From: Piscicola geometra
Lineage: Eukaryota > Annelida > Clitellata > Hirudinida > Piscicolidae
Direction: 5' to 3'
DNA: 64,000 nucleotides
Assembly: GCA_943735955.1 (NCBI GenBank)
Contig: OX030958.1
Location: 1,285,993-1,349,992 of the forward strand
The notes under the pieces were generated by a model. The model did no database searches. It saw nothing but the letters and a program-made list of their open reading frames with translations, and was not told the DNA's origin. Positions 32,200-45,600 of the stretch are shown here, piece by piece; within the stretch, counting starts at the first letter, position 1; every line of letters begins with the position of its first letter. The translations under genes were made by a program, and so were the position numbers.

Positions 32200-35100
32200 T
32201 AAGTTCAAGTGAAGAAGAAGAAAGAGATGATGAGGAGGGTAAGAAGGAAGGTGCTAATGTTGGTTGTGATGATGGAAAATGCAAAAATGAGTGAGATGGT
32301 GTCTGAGCCAAGAGTAAGTTGGTGAAACGAGTCAAGATGAAGAAGCTGAAACCAGCATTTTTCATGCTTCTGTGGTCAGTGGTGACTGTGGTGTCGTTAG
32401 TGGTCAGCGGTGATTGTAGTATCTTCAGTGTTCAGTGGTGAGTAACTGATAGTTTTAGGTGCAACAATTATTTTTCAGTTCTTTATTTAAAAGATACTGC
32501 AAGGTATTTTTACGTTATTTCAATATTCAAAACCAATCTATTTTTCATAAGTAGGAAACAACTTTTTCTTTGCTGTAAATGCTTTTTGTTGCATGAGTAG
32601 CTGATGACACGCAGTGTGAGACATCGTTTCTGAAACCAACCTCCTCAAGACGCTCCGCTGTAGTACTGCAAACGGATCTTCTAGTTGTTTCAATAATTGT
32701 TTTAAACAACTTTTTTATCTTCAATAAACTTAAAGCTCAGAACTTCATCATAAAGGACGATTTCAGTGCTATTTCTAGTCTACCTGCCGTTATTTATTTT
32801 AAAAGTCAACATTTTAGTTTTTTAAATATGAAAAAAACTTAATTGTATTTGATTTAAAATTAAATACAAGTATTTTATAAAACTGCCAATTTAGTTGTAT
32901 AAACTTAAAATGTGAACAATACTTTTTCGAACCAAAACAATCGATTACTCCGTGGTGGCTGCGGTGGTTCAAGTGACAAGGGCGTCCATTCAATGCTCTC
33001 GATTCAATCTTTAAGAAATAAATTCTAGTTTCAAGAAAAACATAAAAAGTATCAAGTATTTCTTTAATAAAATAAAGTTTAAAATTAATTTACTTTTCTT
33101 CCTATTTTCTTCTAACTATATATTCCTAATGCTCTCATTATCTGCTTTACGCATGCCTGCGTACAATCGTCTGAGAATGTCTTCTAAGGCCATGCAAAAG
33201 TCATTTTCAAAAACATTGAAACCCTTTTTGTTTATGAAAATAATTAAAAATGATTTTATTTTTTGAGTTTATATTTCAGTCTGGCGAGCTTTCCTTCAGT
33301 TGTTCACTAGTGTTTTTCTCTCAAATGTAATGCACTCCGGAAGGCTTAAACATCCCCCTGAGAGCTTCAGCAATGATTCACAATACAATAAAAGACTTTT
33401 ATGACTTTTTAATGAAATTAATTGCTTAAAAGTGTGCACTAAGATCTCTAGACAATTATTTTAATTGAAAATTCACAAAAAGCAATGCTCAATTGATTGG
33501 GCGGGAGATAACTCAGACTTATATGTTTTGTTGATGCTTCCGAAGCAACATCGCACAAGTTTTCAAATATTAATATTCGCATCCTATACAGTAAAAAATT
33601 ATAAAATTATTGTGAGAATTATAGGCAATTAATTTTTAGTAGATAAAAGATCTTTTTTGGAGATTTTGAATTTTTCATAAATGACTAGAATTTTCTAAAT
33701 ATTAAAGTTGTAATAATATCCTTGTTGAAAGGCAATCTAAATCATCATTAGGCTGACAATAGGTTCCCTTATTTACTGCGTGAAACGGAATTACATGAAC
33801 AACAAACTCGGGAAATGTATGTGGCTTGGAGGTGGAATGCAGTCATCGGAACTGTGCATTGTGTCTGAAAACATTGTTTTCTGTGTTGTCATGGTGAGCG
33901 TGTCGTCGTCTTTGGGCAATTATCTTCGTGGAATGAAAGAAAATCCGTTGCAAGAAAGCATCATCGATGGAGTTGTAATGGAGCTGCATTAAAATGATTA
34001 GAGAAAATGCACCCAGCTATTTGAGTGAGTGAATTAAAGCCGTTAAATAATTAACTCAAATCAAATTTTTGATCTCAAAGTAATGAATGTCGTGAACTGT
34101 TTTAGGAAAGACTTTAGGGCAAGATAGGAAGTGTGAGAAGGGCAAAGAGTTAATGAGTTTGCAGGATCCTCAGTGGTTCCTCCAATAAAGCAAGCCGCTA
34201 GAAGAGTTGTGGGTCGAAAACAAACAATTCTTTAGTTTTAATTGACACATTTTCTGTTTGAAATTTTGTTGGATAGACTTCATAACTTTAAACCATTAAA
34301 AAAAGTTGTATACAATAACCTTAGATGTAAATGAAATATTGGTTCGGCATGCAGAAGAAGAAGAACGCTGAAAGAGAAACATTTTATGACGAACAATCGA
34401 GCAAGCTCAGCAGGAAGCAAATGTTTATTGACATGTCTGAGGTTTGCCAAATAAATGGTCAAAAATAAAATACAAAAGTCAAAATAAAAATACTTTGGAA
34501 AAATCACTAACGTTCTTTCCGGAGTGTGTATGTAGAAGATTTTTGTTTGAGATATTTGGTTATTTTTCACTTTAAAACCTGAAAAAAATTATGGAGAAAT
34601 TGAAAGGATGAAACTTTGCATGTTGAACAGTATCGATCACACGTGACTTCCTTTCTTCCTGCAAGTGTGTGCATGTTCCGCGTCCATTTGTTGCTTTTTT
34701 TTTCGGTGTGCGTGTTTTGTGCGTGCGATTGCGACATGCATTGACGTGTATGCCTGGATGCTCTGCAGGAAATACTTGAGAAAACTGGCGCCTAAACTGG
34801 CGAAGGTTTGAATTACAAGTGTGGATTAGGGGGTGGGCTAGTTCATCACGACCCATAAATCATTTGCGCTGCCCTTGTTTGCATACCAAAGCCTGTATCA
34901 CTGACCGCATAAAGCATACAATATTTTCAAAAACATGAAAAATGCATAGATTACTTTGATAACCCCGAACCTTTGCACATTTGTATATTTCTTTATTTTT
35001 TAAAATGCTTTTTTCCACTGTGTTTTTGCCATAACTTTTGATTTATTTAAAAAATTTAAATTAAAACTTTTTAAACTAAGTTACCGGACGTCAAAGAATA

Positions 35101-38100
35101 AATAAAAGCAGATTCAGCGTCTGATGCATTATTATAAAACGCGGAAAACTAAAAAAGACAATTCATCAAACAGCTGTTTTAGAATTTTTTCATATATTCT
35201 TGAATCTTAAATAATAAATTTGATTTATTTTACGTTAAAACGAAAAAGTATGTTTATTTCAGATGATAGATAGATAGATAAGTGGATTAGTGGGGGTTAA
35301 GTTAAAGAACTAGTGAATGAATAGATAGATGAGGAAATTGAATAGTCCATAGAGCGAACGGTTTGTTGTTGCGAGAAAAGAATACTGCCGCTCAAGCATT
35401 TAACAGATGCTTGGTTAGACAGAACCGACACAAACCAAACATAAATCATGCTGGTTTCTTTAGTTTTCGCTTTCTTTTTATACATACTTTCATGCACACA
35501 AAAACATTTCCACTTTTATATTATAAATATTTGTGTAATTGATGTTTTTTGATAAAAAAATATTTGTATTTTTTAAGGTAATGCAAATAGTTTAATTGTT
35601 CGAAAAAATAATTTAATTAGGTTTTTAACTAGTAATCGGGTACAGCTCTGCTTGTGAACCGTTGTAAGATGAGTAAAAGGTCAACTTTTTATTCGAGAAA
35701 AAGTCTTTAACGATTCGCGGCTTAACCCATAGGTCGTGTTTGCGATTCCCATACACTAGAAACCGACCAAAGCTGAATTTTTGTTTTGACTGAAACATAA
35801 ATTTTTTATCTTTTTTTTAAATGTATGTTTCTTTTTGAATATAAAATATTTAAAATTTATTGATATTATTGAAGGTTATTCAGAAATACTTAACCTATAC
35901 AGTATAGGCTATATATGCATGTTGCAGTCAAAACGCCTAACCAGGCTTTTCGCGTAAGGCCTGGAAATCATGCTTGACTGACGGTTTGAATGTAACGAGC
36001 CTAATAGAATGCATGAACAATAATGTTTTAACAGTTATTTTACAGTTTTACTAGAACCAATATATTTAATCTTCAGGCATTTATTAAGATCTTTTCATTA
36101 ATTTAAGTTGACTGATTTTTAGGCCTTACGCGAAAAGCCTTGTTACGCGTTTTGTCTGTAACATAAATGTTGTACAATTTGTTTTTTTTAGAAAAAATTT
36201 ATTTAGGCTTGAAAAAACTTATGAAATAAAGAATATTAAAAGTATACATACTTTTTTTAATACTTTTACTAGCTCCATAAAAATACACAACGTATATCTA
36301 TGGGAAATGTAAACTGACTGATGCTCGCGATGTTTTTATGCATCTTGTAGAATACTTTTGTGAGTTTTAGACAAAATTCATCGATTGGAACCGCATGCTA
36401 ATGAATCTAAATCTTGTCATAACCCTTGTGTACAAGTTTGAATATATATTCTATTGATAAAGATATTATGTTTCACGCTTGAGAAACACAATATATTGTT
36501 TTTTTAGCAAATATGATATCAAAACCGAATTTGACCCGCAACTGAAAATATTAGAGTTGGCCGAAACTAGAGACCGACCAAAACATATATTTTTTATTTC
36601 GGCCGAAACCGAAATTTTTCCCAACTTTTATTAAAAACAAAAAATAGCATTTAAGGATGACAATGCCAGTTTAATAAGTAAATCCAAACAAGCGTATATT
36701 TTAAGCCAAAAAATAAAAGTTGTTCAACAACAACAATGGTCTACATAAGTAATTTTTTATTAACATCAAAAAATATTATTGAATGATGACAATTTCTGTT
36801 TAATAATTAAATCCAAACAAACGAATATTGTAGGCAAGAAATAACTGTTTTTAAAAATTGTCACTAAGAAGGTTGCTGCGACGATCTGCGTAGATTTGCC
36901 CTGCAGAACTAAATAGTTGCTCGTTGGCCACACTTGTATTTTCGAGCAGCAGGCTCAAGACATGAATATTGACTGCAATGCCAATACGCAAAAATATTGG
37001 ATGTTCTGTTGATTTTAGGTTCTTTAAGATACACTTGCATTTATTTTTGAATAAATGAATGGAAGCCAAATCTTCTCGGGCTTTCGATTCATATAAACTG
37101 TTTATCTCAGCAAGGATATCTAGAATTCCAAATGCTTGTATATGTTATTCGAACAATTAGTCTAATGACACCGATAAATCATTCAACCACGATATTTATT
37201 AGATATCTAATAGAGATGAGAATCGAACCCAAACTTAAAAGTTCGAGTTTGATTGAGGATACAAATATATCAGATAAACTACATAAATAAATAAAAATTT
37301 TGGTTTTTCGGTAAATATGAGATCCATTTAGACCGAAACCGAAATTGAGCCGAAATTAAAAAAATATTTTCTGCCGAAACCGAAAAATTGCCGAAATTGG
37401 AAATTTTTATTCGGCCGAAACCGAAAAATTGCCGAAACTAAGAAAATTGACAATTTTGGCGCCGAAACCGAAACCGAACCGAATTTCGGTCGGTCTCTAG
37501 CAGAAACCAAAAGACAGCCGAAACTTTAAAAATGGACAGTTTCGGTGCCACACAACACATTTCTATACTACCAAGCCATTTCGTCTGAAAGCACATTACA
37601 ATTTATATTTAGTTTTTTCACATCCCATTATTTTTCTCAACTCAAAAAACTTTTACTTCATTTCACAGATCATTAAAAAATTTTTTGAAGCCACAAATGG
37701 TTGGAAATGAGACTGTGCAATAGAAACTTAATAATCAAATGGTTCTATATTTTGCAGAATCTTACCTTTACTTTATTTTAGAATAATGTGAACAATCTTT
37801 TGATAAGGCAAAAAAATAGGAAGATATTTTATTGTAAAGTTTCAAGAATTTGTGCCGTTATCAAACGTGCTGAATTCCTAAATGGGACGGAACTTATACA
37901 ATAAAAATAAAGATTTATTTAAATATTAAATTCATTATTCATTCTTTAAACTGCTTTTTTATTTGAACAAACTGCATAGTTATTCTCTGGAATAGCATAA
38001 AGTAAACTTTGACTTTTTTGTTAATGGCATTTGAATTTCAGAGCTCAATTAATCTTAATTTTGATGTTCAAACCGTTTTTTATTTTTTATTTGATGCTTT

Positions 38101-40300
38101 TTAAATTCAATGAGCAGATTAAAAATAAATTAAAACGTAGTGTTCTAATAAATGTAAATTACTTTAATTATTTACTTAATTTTTAAACGGTTTCTACTTG
38201 TTTGGGGCTTTTTTAGTTTACAATTTTTTTATTTTCGACATATGAAACTTAAGTCATTAATTGATGAGTGGTAAAAACTCTCAATAAAACAGAATTTTCA
38301 CAGTGCTAAGCACGTTCCAGAAATATTAAGAACAGATACCAGTTTCAGTTTCAATTTTGCAAAGTGGAGTGATCCTAGTTCCAACTTTGATCTCATGCTT
38401 AGTTCCAGTTCCAGTTCTGCGAGTCTGGAAGTTCCATTAAAAGATTCAACATAGTTCTTCGAAACTCCACGTTGAAGATATAACCAATTATATAATTTTA
38501 AAAATCTATAATTTTTGAAAAAAATCATACGAAAGTTTTTAGATATTAAGCACAGCCCCTGCTCTGACGATTTTGAACTAAATTTCCTGACTACGGGCTT
38601 GAGTCGAATGAAATAAAACTGAATTTTTGTTCTTTTCTTGGATAATTTAAGTCTTCTTCTTCATAATAAATGGCTAGAAAAAAAAATAAAACTGGAATCG
38701 TTCTTTTCGATGAACTCTTCAGTTCAATAAAAAAGAAGTTTGGTATTTTAAATCATTGCTAAAACAATTGGAAGGTCCGTTTGCGGCACTACAGGCGTGT
38801 GCGTCTAGGAGTTTGATTCGCAACACGAAGCTTCGCCTTGTGAAATCAGGAAAAAAGTATGTTTTATATTTTAAAACTAATTTGTTATTGATGAGCAAAA
38901 TGCTCATAACGTTTTTTTAAACAAAAATGTGACAAATAATTTTAGAACCTGAAGGCATCAATTATCAAATGTTTCTCAAGTTTGTAATAACATTTTCAAG
39001 AAATTAGTGTTTCAAATATTTTCTTGTAGGAATCTAATTATGTTGCTTTCAATTTGGTTTATAGTGCCCCCTTTGTGCAAAAGTTTCAGGTTTTTGCGAA
39101 CAATCTCTTATGGTATTGTTTTACATGTTGTCGATATTTTTGGTTTTGAAGTCCATAGACATGTGTTTTATTGAATTTTTAAAGCTTATTTACAGCTTTT
39201 AGGCATAAATAAAATACTTTTTATAAAAATAGAGTTTGTAAGTCTCTTCCACTTTGTATATATTTATTTTCTTTTTTCAAGCATGGGTCGATTTATTCCT
39301 CTTTTGGTAACAATTGTTAAAATGTTAATTTATAAAAACTAATTTTAATTTTAAAAAATTACAAATATATTTTTTTTAAATAATTTTTTATTTAATGCAT
39401 AATCCAAATAATCATATTAAATCAAATTTTTCATATTTTAGTTTTTTTGAAAAATTATTCTTTTTCAAGTGTAATTCAATCAGATGAGTGTCAAGTAGTT
39501 AAAGACGCTGTTTCTTCGCTCAAAAAACTAACCTTTCCTTCCAAAAGAGTTGTGAAAATATGACAAACTCGAGACGCTCCAGGAAATAGTGACTCAAAAA
39601 GAGACTTCGAAGTGCCAAAGATACGGCACAACTTCGCCATCAAAGCCCGTACTTGAAAGCGCACAAGTCTCGTGAGATTCCGCATCAAACATTGCTTCAA
39701 GAACCAAGTATTGCGTATCAAAATATTACTGAAAATGAACTTAACTATCGGAAATGACGGTTTCTAAACTTATTAGCTTTCTAATCTCTCACTTGGAAGC
39801 ATCATTTATTTTCCCAAATGAAACTTTCAAAATAAATAATTTCATTCACAATTTTAAACACTGTTTTTGAATTTATCAATATATAATAAATAAAATATAC
39901 GACATCTGAAACACCCCTCTCAAGTTGAAACAAGATTTGGAAAAATCAATTTTATGCGTTTATTCAATTGAATTTCTCTCAAGTCGGTTAACTAGGCGAT
40001 GCAGGCATTATTTATGCGCTTATTTCGCCTTCTTCTTTCTAGAGCATCGGCACTATTTATAGTTCCCCGACGTTGCTTATTACATGCCCCGTCGATCACT
40101 TTGGCTTCTTAGCCTCTACGTTAGCCTTGCCATTTCGTGCCGAAGATGCTCATGCTGGGGATGCAGATGATGAAGAGAATTAATAAAATGGCGATAAGGG
40201 TAATGAAGGTAAGGAAGGAGCTTATGAAAAAGAATACAATGCTTTTAAGGTTGTCGGGGATGATTGCAACCACTCACACATCCCTAGTGTGAAATTACCA
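32200..40300. other. Gene-poor AT-rich region with transposon remnants
   Basis: No supported exon in about 8 kb. Contents: a hAT remnant at 36568-37499, a related terminus TAGAAACCGACCAAAG near 35757, a short GATA run near 35267-35280 and SINE-like scraps. Frames at 33780-33992 and 39491-39721 lack recognisable domains. Confidence 0.6.
36568..37499 (-). mobile_element. hAT element remnant with transposase C-terminal fragment
   Basis: Termini are TAGAGACCGACC (36568) and GGTCGGTCTCTA (ending 37499), perfect 12-bp inverted repeats. The flanks GCCGAAAC and GCAGAAAC match at 7 of 8 positions, consistent with an aged 8-bp hAT duplication. Subterminal regions are full of CCGAAA repeats. A minus-strand frame 37069-36851 carries NIHVLSLLLENTSVANEQLF followed by SSAGQIYADRRSNLLSDNF, the hAT C-terminal dimerisation motif (SxxRxFSxAGxIxxxRRxxL). 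The rest of the transposase is missing, so it is a deletion derivative. The surrounding sequence is itself CCGAAAC-rich, suggesting insertion into a relative. Confidence 0.85.
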
Positions 40301-40305
40301 TGAAG

Positions 40306-40421
40306 ACGTGGGTGAAAAGATTTGTCGTTTCAAAGACGACAACTGCAACTGGACACTGCCAGCATTGACGGCATCCAGGCCCTTCCAGCGCATAAACACT
40401 CGATCAGGCTTCGACTGCAAC
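40306..40421 (+). CDS. Candidate MAM-like exon (possible 5' part of the extracellular protein gene)
   Basis: A frame bounded by an AG (40304-40305) and a donor GTAGGC, encoding KICRFKDDNCNWTLPAL and then RPFQRINTRSGFDCN. The CxFxxxxCxW spacing resembles the start of a MAM domain. It ends in phase 0, compatible with the next candidate exon at 41877. Linkage to the gene at 42669-52206 is inferred from strand and order only. Confidence 0.4.
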
Positions 40422-40479
40422 GTAGGCCTGTCATTTATATATATTCCCTGGTATTTGTATTCTATTGATTTTTCTAACA

Positions 40480-40613
<134 letters not shown>

Positions 40614-41876
40614 TTTTATTGTGTGGGTATGTGTTTTTTTATTTTTGCGTGAGTCTTTGAAGAAATGTTTCAAGTGACAATCGCTTCTTGGAATTGGCTT
40701 ATTTCATTAAACCCTCATCCGAGATTGATTCTCGGCTCTCGTGAGCTTTAATTACACGAGCAAGATGTGATTTCCTCACATTTGTCAAGCTCTGTTTGTT
40801 TTTTGCAATTTTGAAGACGTGTTTGCTTTTCTAGTGTGTATTTATTGCGTTTTTTAAAACTCGATGTACTCTAAAGTTTGTTTAGTTAGACTCATATTTG
40901 CTTAGAAAAAACATTTTTCTTATTTTAAATTCCGAAAGAACTACTCGAAAGGAAGTGCATATAAATAACTTGGACTTGAGTGCTAGTCTTTGACCCTCTA
41001 ATCACTTGCAGTATGCAAAGTCTTCTTCGGAATGTCTTTGTTACAGAAAGAAGAAACAATTGTACAGATAAGCGAATGACAAGACAACGCCAGGTTGCCA
41101 TGACTCCTCACGAATACAATCGTTGTTCCGGCACTTACGTATAGTTTACATTTTTAACAATTATCTTTAAATGGCATGATCAAGAGCTCTTTAATAAATG
41201 TTTACACCAACCTTTTAAGAAAAAGCCGAGCCAAAGAAGGGATGCGCGCCACAAAATAAATGTTCTTTCACCACTTGAAGTCAAATAATGTAATAAATAC
41301 TAAACAATAAAAAAATTAAATAGTTAATTTTTAGCTTTCTTGTCAAAGCAGTTTTCAAAGCATCGAAGCAACAACCCTCAAACAAGAACCACATATCGAC
41401 TGCAGGAACTCTGGCACGCACTTATCGATTTGAACTGTGACAACGGGTCGTCCCTTGCGAAAGCATCGAGGAACTCAACAGGCGTTTGAAGACTGAAGAA
41501 TGTTCAGGCATCTTCGCCTCCGCTTCTTTAAGTGTCTCGCAATTCGAGCTATAAGTGTGCTCGTATGCATGAATGCGTGCTTTAAAATGCTCATCGAACG
41601 ATGCAAGACTAATTTATAAATTAATAAACGGGTTAGTGGTGGGTTTTGCAGATCCTTTGGAACCGCTCACTGATTGGTTTGGGCTGTCATTTGAACATTT
41701 TCGTAAATTGAAAAACATTTTTTCGTTTTCTTTTTAAGCTACAACATTAAAAAATATATAATATAAAAATATTATATTAATATAATATTATTCAACTATA
41801 TTATATTATTCAAATAACTCATGTTTTTATGCTCATAAAAAATGTATAAACAATATTTGTTCTTTTGTTCTTTTAG

Positions 41877-41972
41877 TTTAAATCGATTTTCAAGCTGGAG
41901 CCATGGGAACACGGCAAACATACTGTCGTGGCAGTACTGACGACATTTAAGCAGCCACCCAACAGCCAACAA
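41877..41972 (+). CDS. Candidate exon of unknown function
   Basis: A 32-codon frame between acceptor TTCTTTTAG and donor GTATTC, reading FKLEPWEHGKHTVVAVLTTF and a short Gln-rich end. The acceptor is good and the composition looks coding, but I recognise no domain. It could be an upstream exon of the EGF/cadherin gene. Another exon would be needed to reach the phase of the EGF exon at 42669. Confidence 0.3.
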
Positions 41973-42668
41973 GTATTCTATCTGGAGCTGATGATGGCTT
42001 TGCGGTGTTTTACTCTTTCTTGAACTTACAACTCTCAAAAACATCAGTGTGAACTACATTTCGAAAGGTTTCAAAACATTAATTTTCCAACATGAATTTA
42101 GTCGCTGATGTCTTAGTTTGGTCGACCCTCGTGACGCTTGCCTCAAGCTATGGTGGTTACTTACGTTATTTCATTTTGAAAAGCTCTTAAGATAGAAATT
42201 CATCTATAATTTAATTTTAAAAGAGTTTATTTGTCGTAAAAAACTGATATAGTGCATAGAATTTTTTTATATATATTCTCTGTTAAAACACAAAAAAGTC
42301 CCGAGACATGCACAATTTTGATACTTTGAATTCCATTAAAAAAGCATCCTTATTTCCCCAACCCTATCTTACTGCAGAAATAGCCAAATGTTTGTCTGAA
42401 TCATGTCACGGAGACCAGTGCCGAAAGTGACCCACTCTTAATTTTTGATGCTAAGAGAAACATTTAAGTCAAGTTGAAGAAAGCTAGAATAAACATTTCG
42501 TTGCACTTCTAGAGATCATAAGATTGCAATAAGCTCATCGATTAGATATTTAATGTCAATGAAAACTGCCATTAAAACTAGAGTATAAGCTTCATTATCT
42601 CTACCAACACCGTTTTAAGTGTTGAAAACAACACTAAAACCACTGCCCTAAAACCCTCTTCCCTGTAG

Positions 42669-45600
42669 GATAGACTGCGTGAATGGCGTCTGTAACGAAG
42701 CCGGATTTTGTGAGTGCCGTCCCTGCTGGTCTGGCCGCTCCTGCGAAAGATACGGTAAAGACCTTGTGGTTGTGGTGGTAGAAGTTAGCACTCCAGTTGT
42801 TGTGGTAGTAGTAGTAGTAAAAGTACTTTACTTGTAGTATTAAATTAGTATTATGATAGTAGTAGTAAGCATTTTGGTTTTGAAAGTTGCATGATCACAT
42901 TCAGCGACAAGGCCTACATTTTTATAATATTTTATATTACAATTGTCACAACCAAAAAGTCATCAATAATTCAAGGCGATGCGATCGTCGCTCATTTTGC
43001 TTGCGTAAGATCAATGCTCGACTGCACTCCACAGAGAATCTCTTTCATCCCACGTTCAAAAGAAACCAAATGAAAACCACCATTCCGGGTCAAGCAGGGG
43101 TTGGTGATGTAATTTATCAGCTCGAAGCGGTCGACAATGATGTCAGAACGACGTGTGGCAACCTCAGCAATGACGCAGCCACTGTCAAGTGTGACTGTGG
43201 TGTGGTGTTGTATGACATAGTGGCAGGCAACGAGGATGAAATGTTTGCAGTGGAGTCTCAGACTGGGCTGCTGAAACTGAACCGAGACATTTCAGACATT
43301 GCAGACGGCACAAGTTTCCAACTCAAAGTCTCAGCCGTGAACCAGGAAATGCAAAACGCTGGTGGTGACGTCAGAGGTCCCATGACGTATTCAGTCCTCA
43401 CAGTGCTGAAAGGAACGAACATGGAAAGTCTGAAAGCGGAAAGTGGAGAGTCTCTCGGAAGATTTCGGAGGGTGCGATGTTTGTCTTTTAAGTTTTCAAA
43501 ATCCGGATACTTAATTTCCATTGAAAACCTCGATCACTGTTACCACCAGTACCCCTGCAAACACTCTCACCACTACAACCACAGGCGGTTCCTGACACCG
43601 TGTCGAACTTGACTTTCTCATTCACCAAAATTGGCGTGAACAACCTCACGACAGTGATGTATGTGGGCTCGTCGGTCCGCTTCCAACTGCAAATTCAGTT
43701 CCAGCCTTCTTCGGCCACCAATCTTTCGGTGGAGTTGTTCACCGCTCAAAACGTTACCACCATAATGCTCCTCTGCAACCCAGAAATCACCCATGTCGGA
43801 TCCAACCTCGCCTTCAACCTCACTGCAGCACAGCCCGTCCTTGACTCCAATGATGGATCTACTAATGTTAGTTTAAGAAACTATAGAAAATAAAAATTGG
43901 GATTTAAACTTATCATGAATATAGTTGTTTCACAGTCAAATAACTGTTGGTTTAAAATTCTCCAAAGAAATTAAAATATTTTAAAATATATATTTCAGAT
44001 CTTTCACAACTAAATTAAATACAAAATTTATTTTTTTATAAAAACATATTAATTGGCTTTGACAACTTCACAGCACGACCGGGCCTTGGTCAACCTGGGC
44101 TTGGTTCAGAACAGCGGAGCAGCAGTGGGAATGGCGAGTGTGATTGAGATTGAGTTCGAAGCTGTCTTGATCGATTCTCCTAATATTGTCAACGGTTACA
44201 AACTCCATGCTTTTATAATATTTATTTTTAAAACAATTGCATTTTTCATATTTTAATTGTTCTTAAACGTAATTAGAAGCTTTTAATCATTTTAAAATTA
44301 ACTTAAATTTATTTTTCAAATAGAATAAATTATATATTTGAACCTATAAAATCATCCTTTTAGGTACTTATTACTGGGTGAGTGGTGGAGTGGAGTACAA
44401 CGACCAGAACGAGATTTGGATTGGCCAGATGAGTTTCATGGCAGTCCTTGACGATTACGTGAGAAACTAATTTACAATATCGTAACAGCTGAAGAAGCTC
44501 TGGTATCTAAGAATACCTAATCTAAAATTAACTAGGTTTTGAATTGCTAGACAAAACCACAAAAAAGAAAGGTTTCATTAAAAGATTTTTCCAAATCCTA
44601 AACAGTCGACAAGTTCTCAGAATCCAACATTCAACTTCACGGGGCCTAGTGCAGTGGGCATAGGATCGTCAGCGGTTTTCCGAGTCGACATGTACATTCC
44701 CATTCCTGTGATCACACTGAACTTCGACGTGTTTGCTCCTTTCAACTTCAGTGATGCTGTCACCGTGTGCCACATCTTGGTGGTCGATGTGGGCAAGAAT
44801 CACGAGTGTTACAAATTTCTCGACCTGCCACTGAAACTCTATCCCAGTGACAGCGGTAAAACCAAGGAGAGAGGCACTCTTTCGATGGGAAAAATCGTCA
44901 ACAAAGGCGAGCCTTAGTCGCTAGTTTGAATAATTCGTTTCAACCCGCTATAAAATATACACATTTTTTTCCCATCTACACCAGGATCTAGGCTTGCAGA
45001 TGCAGACTGGAAAGACAACCGCATCAGCGTAGCTTTTGTCTTGACAGTTTCTGACAATGCCACGCTCATAGGAGAGAACTTGTGGATAGGAGCTACTCTG
45101 GAGATAGGCGCCAATGAAATCTGGGCCATCCAACAGTCTTTCCTCGTCACCGCTCCTGTTCCTCTAGTTCCTGTTAGTCACCTTTAAGTAGCCATTCTTT
45201 TCTTTTTTATTGTTCAAATTATTAATTAACAAATTAAAATTAACTATTTTATTCTATTTTCCATCTTCAAGCTTGAATCTGCACCTGTGATGACGTTGAC
45301 AGCCCCGGATGGTACACTCAGTGTAAACTATGGTTTTCCAAAGTTGTTCCAACTGAATGTCACCATTCCCGCACGTAGCAAAAACACTTACTTCTTAGAC
45401 GGAACGACCGACGGAGAAGTATTTGCAATTTGCAAATCTGTTTTGCTGACAAAAGGAAAAAACATCCCATGCTACACAGAGTCAGAAGTTCTTGTCACCA
45501 AAACTTCACCCGAACTGGCCTTCAACAAAGTTGAGTGGAATATTGGAATATTGGAAAATGCAGGACTGTTGAATGTCTCTATTGACCCATGGGCAAACGT

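Noticed and set aside
33780..33992. 70-codon plus-strand frame
   Set aside because: No domain, no splice context and ordinary AT-rich surroundings; within chance length.
39491..39721. 76-codon minus-strand frame
   Set aside because: No recognisable motif and no partner exons.
40121..40266. Minus-strand frame with a strongly hydrophobic segment (FFFISSFLTFITLIAILLIL) ending in a stop
   Set aside because: It could be the C-terminal TM of a gene, but I found no neighbouring exons, no recognisable family and no clear acceptor. Too weak to list.
42887..43034. Upstream extension of the cadherin exon frame from 42887
   Set aside because: The acceptor CTCCACAG at 43034 gives the exact phase needed by the EGF exon and the cadherin start PTFKRN; the earlier part is intron.
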